From NCBI GenBank assembly GCA_963752585.1, contig CAVVYV010000004.1, positions 709,895-773,894 on the forward strand: DNA of 64,000 nucleotides. The letters run 5' to 3'. The notes beneath the pieces are model-generated. The model was not told the DNA's origin and did no database searches. It worked only from the letters and a program-made list of their open reading frames with translations. A program made the translations under genes and the position numbers. The DNA comes from CAVVYV01 sp963752585 (lineage in GTDB: Bacteria > Actinomycetota > Thermoleophilia > Solirubrobacterales > 70-9). Shown one piece after another: positions 7,214-15,912 of this stretch (within the stretch, counting starts at the first letter, position 1; each line of letters begins with the position of its first letter).

Positions 7214-9220
7214 CTAGGCGGAAGCGGGCTGGGGGGCGCCGACGCCGTCGCGCTCGGCGACGAGATCGGCGATCTCGCCCATGATCCGGTTTAGCTCGAA
7301 GTCCTTCGGGGTGTAGACCCGGGCGACGCCGGCCTCCTTGAGCGGCCCGACGTCGGCTTGGGGGATGATCCCGCCGACGACCACCGGGATCTCGGTGCCC
7401 TCGGCCCGCAGCAGCTCGACGATCCGGGGGACGAGCTCGCGGTGCGAGCCGGAGAGGATCGAGAGGCCAACGACGTCGACGTCCTCCTGGATCGCCGAGT
7501 TGGCGATCTCCTCGGGAGTCAGCCGGATCCCCTGGTAGACGACCTCCATCCCGACGTCGCGGGCGCGGACGGCGATCTGCTCGGCGCCGTTCGAGTGGCC
7601 GTCGAGGCCGGGCTTCGCGACCAAGATCCGGATCGGGTGTCCGAGCCCGTCAGAGACGCCCTTGACGTGGGCGCGGGCCGCCGCGAGCAGCCCGCCGTCG
7701 GAGCCCTGGGGCGTGCCGGTGACCCCGGTGGGGCCACGGTAATGGCCGAAGGCCTCACGCAGGGTCTCGGCCCACTCGCCGGTGGTGGCGCCTGCCCTCG
7801 CCGCCTGGATCGTCGTCGGCATGATGTTGGCGCTCTCGTCGGTGGCCGCGGCTCGGAGCTCCTCGAGGGCTGTGTCGACGGCGGATTGATCGCGGCCGCC
7901 CTTCCACTGCTCCAGCGCCTTGACCCGCTCGCGCTCGACCTCCGGGTCGGGGGTGAGGATGCCGCCGTCCTCGCCGGTGGTCATCGGCGAGTCCTCCGTC
8001 TCGACGAATTTGTTTTGGCCGACGACGACGATCTCGCCGCGCTCGATTTTCGCCAGGCGCTCGCGGTTCGACTCGACCAGCTGCGCCTTCATGTACGGGA
8101 CCGCCTCGACCGCGCCGCCGTGTTCGGCGACCGTCGCCATCTCGGCGCGGGCCCCGTCGGCAAGCTCGTCGGTCAGCCCGTCCATCACCACCGACCCCTC
8201 AAAGATGTCGGGGTAGGAGAGCAGGTCGGTTTCGAAGGCAAGGATCTGCTGGATCCGGAGGCTCCACTGCTGGTCCCAGGGCCGAGGGAGGCCGAGGGCC
8301 TCGTTCCAGGCGGGGAGCTGGATTGCCCGCGCCCTGGCGTCCCGGCCCATCGTCACCGCCAGGGCCTCGAGCACGATTCTCGGCACGTTGTTCTCGGGCT
8401 GGGACTCGGTGAGGCCGAGCGAGTTCACCTGGACGCCGTAGCGCATCCGGAGCAGCTTCGGCTCGGTCACCCCGTAGCGATCGCGCCCGATCTCCTCCCA
8501 GAGCCGGGTCATCGCCCGCAGCTTCGCGTGCTCCTCGATGAACCGGACGCCGGCGTTGACGAAGAATGAGATCCGCCCGAAGACCTTGGGGAAGTCCTCC
8601 TCGGAGACCTGGCCGCGGGCCTTCACCTCGTCGAGGACGGCGATCGCGGTGGAGAGCGCGTAGGCGACCTCCTGCACCGGGGTCGCTCCCGCCTCCTGGA
8701 GGTGGTAGCTGCAGACGTTGATCGGGTTCCACTTCGGGATCTCGTTGACGGTGAAGGCGACGGTGTCGGCGATCAGCCGCATCGAGGGCCCGGGCGGGAA
8801 GGCGTAGGTGCCGCGGGCGAGGAACTCCTTGATGATGTCGTTCTGGGTGGTGCCCGCGAGGGCCGAGCGCTCGACTCCGTTCTCCTCGGCGACGGTGACG
8901 TAGAGGGCGAGCAGCCAGGCGGCGGTCGCGTTGATCGTCATCGAGGTGTTCATCTCGTCCAGCGGGATGCCGTCGAGCAGCTCGCGCATGTCCCTTGTGC
9001 TGGTGATCGAGACCCCGACCTTGCCGACCTCGCCCCGGGCAAGCTCGTGGTCGGGGTCGTAGCCGGTCTGGGTGGGGAGGTCGAAGGCGATCGAGAGCCC
9101 GGTCTGTCCCTTGGCGAGGTTCTTGCGGTAGAGCTCGTTCGAGCGGCGCGCGTCGGAATGGCCCGCGTAGGTGCGCATCACCCAGGGCTGGTCACGCTCT
9201 CCCAGACGGTGGTCGCTCAT
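7214..9220 (-). CDS. meaA: MeaA / ethylmalonyl-CoA mutase-type B12-dependent mutase
   Basis: A 668-residue coenzyme-B12-dependent acyl-CoA mutase. The substrate barrel comes first (RTYAGHS near residue 17, then AFDLPTQTGYDPDH), followed by a C-terminal cobalamin domain from about residue 530 with the D-x-H-x-x-G motif (GLDGHSNGAEQ), the S-x-L strand (LSILSGSH) and the GG turn (VVVGGIIP). The RTYAGHS...AKGQTGLS wording is that of MeaA/Ecm (ethylmalonyl-CoA to methylsuccinyl-CoA) rather than of methylmalonyl-CoA mutase large subunits. The start at 9220 matches family length; a GTG at 9241 is possible. With ccr at 11.5-12.8 kb it forms the core of the ethylmalonyl-CoA pathway. Confidence 0.88.
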   Translation of the reverse strand: MSDHRLGERDQPWVMRTYAGHSDARRSNELYRKNLAKGQTGLSIAFDLPTQTGYDPDHELARGEVGKVGVSITSTRDMRELLDGIPLDEMNTSMTINATAAWLLALYVTVAEENGVERSALAGTTQNDIIKEFLARGTYAFPPGPSMRLIADTVAFTVNEIPKWNPINVCSYHLQEAGATPVQEVAYALSTAIAVLDEVKARGQVSEEDFPKVFGRISFFVNAGVRFIEEHAKLRAMTRLWEEIGRDRYGVTEPKLLRMRYGVQVNSLGLTESQPENNVPRIVLEALAVTMGRDARARAIQLPAWNEALGLPRPWDQQWSLRIQQILAFETDLLSYPDIFEGSVVMDGLTDELADGARAEMATVAEHGGAVEAVPYMKAQLVESNRERLAKIERGEIVVVGQNKFVETEDSPMTTGEDGGILTPDPEVERERVKALEQWKGGRDQSAVDTALEELRAAATDESANIMPTTIQAARAGATTGEWAETLREAFGHYRGPTGVTGTPQGSDGGLLAAARAHVKGVSDGLGHPIRILVAKPGLDGHSNGAEQIAVRARDVGMEVVYQGIRLTPEEIANSAIQEDVDVVGLSILSGSHRELVPRIVELLRAEGTEIPVVVGGIIPQADVGPLKEAGVARVYTPKDFELNRIMGEIADLVAERDGVGAPQPASA

Positions 9221-9312
9221 TGACCTAATGGTAAGTGCCACTAACCGCTCTGACCCTGCCGCAGGCGTGTTCTTGCAATCTCGGGCGCACCCGCGAGTAG
9301 CCTCAGCCTCAA

Positions 9313-10017
9313 ATGCGCACCAAGCTCACAGCCCTGATCCTCGCCTGCGCGGCCCTGGCAACCGCCGCGATCGCCCAGGCAGCGCCGATTCCGGTGGCCG
9401 TCTACGCCTTCGCCACCCAGGACGACGTCAACGCCTTCCAGAAGGTCTTCGGCGCCAAGTGCAGCAAGAAGTGGAGCGGAAACCAGGCGCTTGGGATCCT
9501 CGTCGGCGCCGGGACCACCAACTGCATCCTGCGCAGCTCGGTGGTCGCCGACTCCAGCGACGTGACGCCCGACCAGCAGATCGCCGCCACCGCCACCCTC
9601 GCCTCGGGAGGCTCAGCGAAGCAGCAGCGGAAGGCTTTCGTCGGGGTCGGAGTCCGTCAGAGCGAGGAGGCCGGGTACTTCCTCAGGGTGCTGCCGTTCG
9701 CGCGCAAGTGGCAGGTTCTGCGCGACCCGAAGGGCGCGGCCGGCCCCACGCCGATGGCCGCCGGGACCGGGAAGTTCATCCGGATGGGCAAGAAGGCGAA
9801 CAGCATCCAGCTCCAGGCGTTCGACCGCGGCACCACGACCACGGCCCTGGTCGCGGTGGTCAACGGGCGGCCGGTGCTCTCGACCAACGATGGCGCCACG
9901 GACCAGCCCGACGGGCGCCGCACGGTGCTCACCGACGGCGTCAAAGCCGGCGAGGGAGCGGGCGTCTCGGGGGTCTTCGACGACGTCGCGATTCGGGTCC
10001 CGAACCCCTTCGGATAG
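9313..10017 (+). CDS. Secreted hypothetical protein
   Basis: A 234-residue protein with an N-terminal signal peptide (MRTKLTALILACAALATAAI, cleavage near AQAA). The mature part is beta-rich (GKFIRMGKKANSIQLQAF, ALVAVVNGRPVLST, VSGVFDDVAIRVPN), resembling the concanavalin-like sandwich of secreted carbohydrate-binding or DUF1080-type domains; that likeness is weak. Two Cys (near 48 and 73) may pair. No enzyme motif is visible. It is transcribed away from meaA. Confidence 0.65.
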   Translation: MRTKLTALILACAALATAAIAQAAPIPVAVYAFATQDDVNAFQKVFGAKCSKKWSGNQALGILVGAGTTNCILRSSVVADSSDVTPDQQIAATATLASGGSAKQQRKAFVGVGVRQSEEAGYFLRVLPFARKWQVLRDPKGAAGPTPMAAGTGKFIRMGKKANSIQLQAFDRGTTTTALVAVVNGRPVLSTNDGATDQPDGRRTVLTDGVKAGEGAGVSGVFDDVAIRVPNPFG

Positions 10018-10090
10018 ACGACGCCGTGTCCGGCGGGGCGGGCCTGATTTCCCGGACAATTGAGCGGGAATCGTCTATCACCAGGAGACC

Positions 10091-10381
10091 ATGTCGACGA
10101 CGACCGTTGAGCGACCGCGTTCAGCGGGCCCCGACGAGGCCCTCGGCGGCAACTGGATCGTGATCGTCCTCAACGACGACCACAACACCTTCGACCACGT
10201 CGCCAACACGCTGGCGAGGGTGGTCCCGGGGATCACCGTCGAGAGCGGCTACGCATTCGCCGACCGGATCCACAACAGCGGCCGGGCAGCCGTCTGGACC
10301 GGCCCCCGTGAGCCCGCCGAGCTCTACTGGGAGCAGCTCAACGAGGCGGGCCTGACCATGGCCCCCCTCGAGCAGCACTAG
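10091..10381 (+). CDS. clpS: ClpS, ATP-dependent protease adaptor
   Basis: A 96-residue ClpS. The core begins WIVIVLNDDHNTFDHVANTL, matching the family's VVLLNDD-x-x-x-x-x-x-V motif. It continues to a helix with ESGYAFADRIHNSGRAAVWTG, which replaces the usual H-x-x-G-x-A-x-V stretch. ClpS delivers N-degron substrates to ClpA/ClpC in the cytosol; no Clp ATPase is nearby. RBS-like GGAG lies upstream of the ATG. The preceding gene ends 73 bases earlier, so it is probably monocistronic. Confidence 0.9.
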   Translation: MSTTTVERPRSAGPDEALGGNWIVIVLNDDHNTFDHVANTLARVVPGITVESGYAFADRIHNSGRAAVWTGPREPAELYWEQLNEAGLTMAPLEQH

Positions 10382-10384
10382 CGT

Positions 10385-11128
10385 CTACTTCTTCGGCCCC
10401 TTGTCGATCTCGGTGTCCTGGCCGGCCCCCCCGCGGACGCGGTCCCTGCCCGAGCCGCCGACGAGGCGGTCCGGGCCGGGGCCGCCGAGGAGCAGGTCCA
10501 TGCCGGCGTCGCCGCCGATGATGTCGGCGCCACCGCTGCCCGCCAGCCGGTCGTCGTCAAGACCCCCATTGAGCAAGTCGGCTCCAGCGCCCCCGATCAG
10601 GCGATCCCCGCCGGCCCGGCCCAGAAGCGAGTCGCGGTCGGCGAGGCCGCGTAGGTCATCGTTGCCGGACCCGCCGTCGAGCTGGTCGCGGAGATTGCCG
10701 CCCGTCGCGGTGTCGTTCCCGAGCCCGCCTAAGAAGAGGTTGAAGGCCGTCGCGCTCCCGATGTAGGTGTCCTCGCCTCCGCTGCCCTGGGCACCCGCCC
10801 CGGTCCCGGTGCCAAAGCCGGGGAATTCGGCGGTCCCGAAACGCGAGTCGATCCCGGAGAAGTTGATCTTGTCGTTGCCGTCGCCCATCACGGCGTCGAC
10901 CTCGACGATCTTCGAGCACTGCACCGGCCCTCCCGCAGGCTGCCGGCGGTTGACCTCGACGGTGCCGGCGGCCGAGCAGGCGACGTTGGCGTGGTCGGCT
11001 CCCTTCCCGCTGGTGATCGTCAGGACCTGGCCGGAGTAGGTGACGCCCACCCTGGCCTCGGCCAGGGCGGGCAGGCCCGCGAGCAGCGCGGCGGCGATCA
11101 GGATCGGTGTGAGGCGGGTGGCGGTCAC
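10385..11128 (-). CDS. Secreted RTX/hemolysin-type calcium-binding repeat protein
   Basis: A secreted protein of about 247 residues with a signal peptide (TPILIAAALLAGLPALAEA). From about residue 125 to 240 it is built of glycine-rich nonapeptides of the GGxGxDxLxG type (GGSGNDDLRG, GGAGADLLNGG, GGSGRDRVRGG), which form a calcium-binding beta roll. The GTG start at 11128 gives a clean signal peptide; an upstream start at 11167 adds 13 residues. No catalytic domain is seen, so it may be a structural or adhesive surface protein. It converges with clpS. Confidence 0.78.
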   Translation of the reverse strand: MTATRLTPILIAAALLAGLPALAEARVGVTYSGQVLTITSGKGADHANVACSAAGTVEVNRRQPAGGPVQCSKIVEVDAVMGDGNDKINFSGIDSRFGTAEFPGFGTGTGAGAQGSGGEDTYIGSATAFNLFLGGLGNDTATGGNLRDQLDGGSGNDDLRGLADRDSLLGRAGGDRLIGGAGADLLNGGLDDDRLAGSGGADIIGGDAGMDLLLGGPGPDRLVGGSGRDRVRGGAGQDTEIDKGPKK

Positions 11129-11188
11129 GTTTCCCGGCAAGTTCGCGCCGGAGTAGTCCCAGAACACCGAATAGGGGTGGAAGTCGCT

Positions 11189-11500
11189 CTACTCGCCGGC
11201 GATCAGGGCGTGCCAGACGGGCAAGATCGGCTTGTTGTAGAGGTTGATCGCCGACTCGCGGATCGACGACACCTCGTCCGAGTACCAGTAGCGCTCGAAG
11301 TCCGCCCGGTCGGTCCAGATCGAGGCCTGGCGGAAGTGGAGCGGATCATCGGCGTCGCGGGTGAGCGACCAGGACTTGGCGCCGAAAGCCATCGCCCGGG
11401 AGGCCGCCGGCTCCCAGATCTCATACCAGCGCTCGGCCCGGAACGGGTTCACGTGCCAGTCGATGAAGCAGACCTCGAGCGAGCCGTTGCCGTTGGCCAT
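11189..11500 (-). CDS. Small dimeric alpha/beta-barrel (ABM-like) protein
   Basis: A 103-residue protein of the size and pattern of antibiotic-biosynthesis-monooxygenase-like dimeric ferredoxin folds: strand (EVCFIDWHV), helix (WYEIWEPAASRAMAF), strand (SWSLTRDADDPLHF) and a Trp/Tyr-rich helix (DFERYWYSDEV). It lies 32 bases downstream of ccr on the same strand and may be cotranscribed. Substrate unknown; the fold assignment is by pattern. Confidence 0.6.
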   Translation of the reverse strand: MANGNGSLEVCFIDWHVNPFRAERWYEIWEPAASRAMAFGAKSWSLTRDADDPLHFRQASIWTDRADFERYWYSDEVSSIRESAINLYNKPILPVWHALIAGE

Positions 11501-11532
11501 CTACGCGCCCACCATCAATCTACGGTGGGCGC

Positions 11533-12789
11533 TCACGCGCCCACCTCGGCCCGGATCGCGCCGGGCCCCTCCTCGGTCTTGCCCTCGTCCTCGGTGCCGG
11601 CGCCGACCAGGATCGAGATCTTGCCGAGATGCTTGTTCTCGTGGAGGAGCTGGTGTGCCTCGGCGACCCCGTCGAACCCCATCACCTGCCAGAGGACTGG
11701 ACGGATCTTGCTCTCCGCCATCAGCTGGTTCGCCCGCATGCACTCGTAGGCGTTGGCGAAGTGCGAGCCGATGATCTGCTTCTGGCGCATCCACAGGTAG
11801 CGGACGTCGAAGTCGAGCGTGTAGCCCGAGGTCGCGCCGCAGATCACGACCTTGCCGAACGGCTTGACGACGAACACCGAGGTCGGGAAAGTCGCCTGGC
11901 CGACGTGCTCGAAGACGATGTCGGGGGCGTCGCCGAGGATCTCCTTCACCCGCTTCGCGAACCCGCGCGACTCCTTGAAACGTGCCTTCTCCTCGTCGGG
12001 CGACTCGCCGCCCTTTCGCATCATTCCGGCGAACTCGTTTCGGTTGATGTAGCCGACGGCGCCGAGGCGCTTCACCAGCTCGCCCTTCTCCTCGGAGGAG
12101 ACGACCCCGACCGCGTTCGCCCCGGCGGCGGCGCAGAGCTGGGTGGCGAAGACGCCGAGGCCGCCGGCCGCGCCCCAGATCAGGACGTTGTGGCCGGTCT
12201 GCAGCTTGCACTGGTCGATCAGCATCCGGTAGGCGGTGAAGTAGGTGAGCCCGTAGGCCGAGGACTCGGCCCAGGAGAGATTCTGGGGGCGGGGGAGGAG
12301 CTGCTGGGCCTGGACCTTGGTGAACTGGGCGAAGGAGCCCCAGGTCGTCTCGTAGCCCCAGATCATCTGGCTCGGGGCCGCCAGGGGGTCGAGCCCGTGG
12401 ACCTCGACGTCCTCGTAGGAGGCCTGGTTGCAGTGGACAACGACCTCGTCGCCGGGCTTCCACCTGGTGACGCCCTCGCCGACCTTCCAGACGATCCCGG
12501 AGGCATCGGAGCCGCCGATGTGGTGGCCGTACTCCTCGTGGTCCCCGTATCCGAACACCGAGACCGGCTTGCCGAGCGCTGCCCAGACGTTGTTGAAGTT
12601 GACGCCGGCCGCCATCACCCGGACGATCACCTCGAACGCGCCGGGCTCGGGGACCTCGATCTCCTCGACCTGGAAGGCGTCCTTCGGCTCGCCCTCCCGC
12701 TCGGGGCGGATCACCCAGGCGGCCATCTTCTCCGGGAGCGTCCCCGGCTCCACCTCAAGCTTCGAGACGTCGGCGATCTCTACGGCCAC
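11533..12789 (-). CDS. ccrA: Crotonyl-CoA carboxylase/reductase
   Basis: A 418-residue zinc-less MDR-family enzyme that reductively carboxylates crotonyl-CoA to ethylmalonyl-CoA with NADPH and CO2. Family phrases include AAGVNFNNVWAALGKPV near residue 68, GGSDASGIVWKVGEGV, the cofactor loop WGAAGGLGVFATQ near 200 and FEHVGQATFP near 290. The GTG at 12789 is preceded by AGGAG and gives a length close to known Ccr proteins; a longer reading from 13050 is spurious. With meaA it supports ethylmalonyl-CoA assimilation or extender-unit supply. Confidence 0.92.
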   Translation of the reverse strand: MAVEIADVSKLEVEPGTLPEKMAAWVIRPEREGEPKDAFQVEEIEVPEPGAFEVIVRVMAAGVNFNNVWAALGKPVSVFGYGDHEEYGHHIGGSDASGIVWKVGEGVTRWKPGDEVVVHCNQASYEDVEVHGLDPLAAPSQMIWGYETTWGSFAQFTKVQAQQLLPRPQNLSWAESSAYGLTYFTAYRMLIDQCKLQTGHNVLIWGAAGGLGVFATQLCAAAGANAVGVVSSEEKGELVKRLGAVGYINRNEFAGMMRKGGESPDEEKARFKESRGFAKRVKEILGDAPDIVFEHVGQATFPTSVFVVKPFGKVVICGATSGYTLDFDVRYLWMRQKQIIGSHFANAYECMRANQLMAESKIRPVLWQVMGFDGVAEAHQLLHENKHLGKISILVGAGTEDEGKTEEGPGAIRAEVGA

Positions 12790-12874
12790 TTCGACTCCTG
12801 GGTTCGGATGGTCTCGGACGCCGTGATCGTAGTCAGGTTTGCGTCCGGGGGCGCGACTAGCGTCGTAAGTTCCT

Positions 12875-14230
12875 ATGGAAGCGTCCGAGAGCCAACTGCC
12901 GATCGAGCCAGGCGACAAGGGCGGCACCGTCCGCCTGGTCGACGACCGCCTGGTGATCGAGGGTCTGACCGTCGCCGACGAGCAGACCGCGCGGGTGATC
13001 CGGGAGCGAGTCGCCGCCGGGGAGGAGCCGGCGAAGGTGGTCCGCCGCACGATCGAGATCGGCTCCCGCGTCCTCGATCGGGAGGACGCCGCCGTGGAGG
13101 TCGATTTCGTCCGCCGCGAGTACGAGCGGGCGATGGACGAGCACCGGCGGGAGTCGGAGCGTCAGCACCGCGAGACCGTGGAGCGAGTCGAGCAGGAGCT
13201 GCGCCGGGCCTTCGGCGAGGAGGCCGGAGGCGGCCGGCTCGCCGAGGCCCTCGACTCCCACACCCGGGAGCTTGAGGAGGCGATCGAAGACACCTTCGGG
13301 GAGGGCAACGAGGAGAGCGTGCAGCGCCGGATCAACGCCCTGATCGAGGAGCGAAACGAGGCGTTTCTCCAGCGGCTGTCAGCCGACGACGAGCTCAATC
13401 CCCTTCGTCCGCTGCTCACTAGCTTCGGGAAGTGGATCCGAGACCGCCGGGAGGCCCAGGACGATCGCGACGACAAGCTCGAGCGAAAGCTCGACGAGCT
13501 GATCGCTAAGGCCTCGGAGGCGATCGGCGTCCAGAGCACAGCGGAGGCGCTCGCCGAGGCGGAGGAGGCGGGAACCCGCAAGGGGCGGAGCTTCGAGGAC
13601 AGAGTGCACGAGGGGCTCGAGCGGATCGCCACCGCGCGCGGTGATGCGGCTCTGCACGTTGGCGATGAACTCGGCGCCGGCGGTTCGAAGAAGGGAGACG
13701 TGGTCGTTGAGATCGGAGCCGCGGAGGGAACACCAAGCGGGCGGATCGTGTTCGAGGTCAAGGATGCCCGACTGAGCAGGCCGAAGGCGTGGGAGGAGTT
13801 GAACGGGGCGCTGGTGGCAAGGGCCGCTTCGTTCGCGGTGCTGGTGGTCGCCGGCGAGGAGAGCCTGCCCCCGGATCGCGAGCAGCTCCACGAATACGAG
13901 GGCAACAAGCTGATCGTGGCGGTCGATCCGGATCAGCCGGACGACAACGGCCTCGACGTGGCCTATCGCTTCGCTCGCCTGCGAGTGCTGCTTGCCCGGG
14001 AAGCCGAGCTGACGGTGGATGCCCCCGGTGTCCGGGACGCCGCATCCGAGGCCAGGGCGGCCCTCGACTCGATGAAGGCGATCAAGTCAGCGCTCTCGAA
14101 GGCGACGAACAACGTGGACCACGCGCGCGCTGCCGCAGAGACGATGGTGGCCGCTGTCCTGGACCACCTGGAGCGGATTGAGGCTCTCGTCAGCGCCGCC
14201 GAGCCGGAATCGGCGGACGATGCGCATTAG
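12875..14230 (+). CDS. Coiled-coil protein with a PD-(D/E)XK-like core
   Basis: A 451-residue acidic protein. Residues ~70-215 are long heptad-rich helices (many Glu/Arg), ending in a charged linker. Residues ~230-330 look like a restriction-endonuclease fold: RSFEDRVHEGLERIA, then KKGDVVVEIG and IVFEVKDA, the last giving a plausible D...E-x-K site. A helical tail follows. RmuC-type proteins share the arrangement of coiled coil plus such a core, but this is not clearly RmuC. It begins MEASES, as does the small gene at 14319. Function unknown; nuclease activity is inference. Confidence 0.6.
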   Translation: MEASESQLPIEPGDKGGTVRLVDDRLVIEGLTVADEQTARVIRERVAAGEEPAKVVRRTIEIGSRVLDREDAAVEVDFVRREYERAMDEHRRESERQHRETVERVEQELRRAFGEEAGGGRLAEALDSHTRELEEAIEDTFGEGNEESVQRRINALIEERNEAFLQRLSADDELNPLRPLLTSFGKWIRDRREAQDDRDDKLERKLDELIAKASEAIGVQSTAEALAEAEEAGTRKGRSFEDRVHEGLERIATARGDAALHVGDELGAGGSKKGDVVVEIGAAEGTPSGRIVFEVKDARLSRPKAWEELNGALVARAASFAVLVVAGEESLPPDREQLHEYEGNKLIVAVDPDQPDDNGLDVAYRFARLRVLLAREAELTVDAPGVRDAASEARAALDSMKAIKSALSKATNNVDHARAAAETMVAAVLDHLERIEALVSAAEPESADDAH

Positions 14231-14318
14231 TAGGTAGTCGGAACTCCCGATTTCCGTCTAGACGGCTGGGTCGGCATTCGGTTTTCGGTTCCGGGAGACG
14301 ATTAGATTCGGGAGAACG

Positions 14319-14528
14319 ATGGAAGCTTCAGAGAGCCCACAGATCTCGTTCAAGCGCGCCGAGTCCCGGGGCGTCCTTCGCTTGGTCGGTAATGGCCCCG
14401 CCGTCCAGGAGCTGATCGCCAACGACGATCACAGGACCGGATTCGCCCGGCTCGAGCTGATGGTCAGTACCGTGCTCGAGCGCTTGACGGCACCTGACGA
14501 TCCGGTGGGGCGCGGCGCCGGTAGCTGA
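14319..14528 (+). CDS. Small hypothetical protein sharing the MEASES start
   Basis: A 69-residue protein that begins MEASESPQISFKRAESRG. Its first residues repeat those of the 451-residue protein just upstream (MEASESQLPIEPGDKGG), and VLRLVGNGPAVQELIAND parallels VRLVDDRLVIEGLTVAD there. It may be a truncated relative of that N-terminal domain produced by partial duplication. No motif gives a function. It is 90 bases downstream of the large gene and four before the lipoprotein gene. Confidence 0.5.
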   Translation: MEASESPQISFKRAESRGVLRLVGNGPAVQELIANDDHRTGFARLELMVSTVLERLTAPDDPVGRGAGS

Positions 14529-14532
14529 AGCG

Positions 14533-15387
14533 ATGGTCTCGGTGAGTAGGCCGCTCCTTCCAGCGCTGCTCGTGTTCGCGATCCTCGCGCTGGCGGGTTG
14601 CGGTGACGACGACGAGAACGGTGACGAGCAGCCGGGCGCCTCGGCGGGCGGGGAGTTGTTCACGCAGACCGCCCGCGGCGGCAGCCTCGAACCGGTCGCC
14701 GGTAGGGACGACACCTTCACCCTGACTCTCGATGACCCGGCTCAGGATGTCACCGCCTTCGCCGACCGCCCGGTCCGGAGCGCCGACACCGAGCCGCTCG
14801 CCGACTTTGTCGCCAGCTGGTCGCGGCGGGGGTTCGATCAGGACCCTCCGAACGCGGCGCTCGTCATCGACAAGCAGCCCGAGGACGCCGACACCACGAT
14901 CTTCACCCTCGCAGACCCCCGCTACGACCAGTCGAGCGGGGGTGTGAGCTACACCGCGACCCACGTCAGCGGCGGCTCGAGCAGCCTTCCAAGCGATGAG
15001 GACGCCGATCCGCCGCCGACCTTCGGTGACGCCCACCTCTTCATCGATCCCTCCACCGCGGGCGAGGTGCACGGCTTCGAGCTCGACGTGAATTCGGTGC
15101 GAATGGGCCGACACGTCCATCTCACCTTCAACTCGCCGTGGACCGTCGTTTTCGCCGGCGATCAGCAGGAGATTTCCTACGACGTGGGGCCAGACGTGGG
15201 CGGCGGCGTCCTTCTGCCATCCGAGGTCGATCTGATCAGCTCCGGCAGCGTCCAGTTCGGGGTCGGCGGAGGCACGGGGCCGATCACCGGCACCGCAACC
15301 GTCCCCGGCGGCGCCGCTGTCAGCGTCTCGATCGACGACGGTCCCGATCAGCCGCTCAGGAACGGCAGCTTCTCGCTGGGCGGCTAG
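14533..15387 (+). CDS. Lipoprotein, hypothetical
   Basis: A 284-residue exported lipoprotein. The signal is LLPALLVFAILALAGCGDDD, with lipobox LAGC and the Cys near residue 23 as the lipid anchor. The mature protein is rich in Asp, Thr and Gly and mostly beta-strand. It has two recognisable stretches, FTLTLDDPAQDVTAFADRP and an immunoglobulin-like end (TVPGGAAVSVSIDDGP). No known enzyme motif. It converges with the next gene, overlapping its stop by four bases. Confidence 0.65.
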   Translation: MVSVSRPLLPALLVFAILALAGCGDDDENGDEQPGASAGGELFTQTARGGSLEPVAGRDDTFTLTLDDPAQDVTAFADRPVRSADTEPLADFVASWSRRGFDQDPPNAALVIDKQPEDADTTIFTLADPRYDQSSGGVSYTATHVSGGSSSLPSDEDADPPPTFGDAHLFIDPSTAGEVHGFELDVNSVRMGRHVHLTFNSPWTVVFAGDQQEISYDVGPDVGGGVLLPSEVDLISSGSVQFGVGGGTGPITGTATVPGGAAVSVSIDDGPDQPLRNGSFSLGG

Positions 15388-15797
15388 GGCAGTAGGAGGT
15401 CGTTCTGCCCCGACTCGCGCTCCGGCCCGACCTCGAAGCTGAACGGCCTCGCCCCGACCCCGTCCGCGCTCGCCTCGTAGGTGCCGGTCTCCAGCTCGGC
15501 CCTGAGGCTGTTGTTGCCGCGGGCGGGGATCTCGTCGCTGATCGCCTCGATCGGCCCCTCGATCGAAAGCGTGGCGGGCGCGTCCTCGAAGTTGGCGATC
15601 TGGAAGTTGACCAGGCCCGCGCCGAACGCCTGCGGTGAGACGACCACCTCCCCGTCGCCGATCTTCACCGTGATCTCCGCCGGCACGGGGGGGCGCGGCT
15701 CATTCTCGAAGTCATCGCGCCCGCCGCAGGCGGAAATAGCCAAGGCCGCCAGCCCAATGGCCAGCAACACCAACGCTCTGCCCCTCCTCCGCGGCAT
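15384..15797 (-). CDS. Lipoprotein, small, cupredoxin-like pattern
   Basis: A 137-residue lipoprotein with signal LVLLAIGLAALAISACGG (Cys near residue 24). The mature part is a short beta sandwich: EITVKIGDGEVVVSPQAFG, VNFQIANFEDAPATLSIEGP and a final FSFEVGPE, similar in layout to the cupredoxin-like domains of periplasmic proteins. The usual copper ligands are not evident. Role unknown. Confidence 0.6.
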   Translation of the reverse strand: MPRRRGRALVLLAIGLAALAISACGGRDDFENEPRPPVPAEITVKIGDGEVVVSPQAFGAGLVNFQIANFEDAPATLSIEGPIEAISDEIPARGNNSLRAELETGTYEASADGVGARPFSFEVGPERESGQNDLLLP

Positions 15798-15912
15798 GCG
15801 CAGGGAATCTAGCCGAAGCGACCGCCAGGCCGCTGCACTCTGGAGCGCAGGGCGCAGCCCGTAGCGACTTATGTGGGGCGGCCGCCCGCGGTCGCGCCTG
15901 ATGGCGAAGCCG

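Noticed and set aside
11629..13275. A 548-codon open frame opposite ccrA
   Set aside because: High-GC shadow frame; the minus-strand frame is clearly Ccr and the codon pattern supports only that strand.
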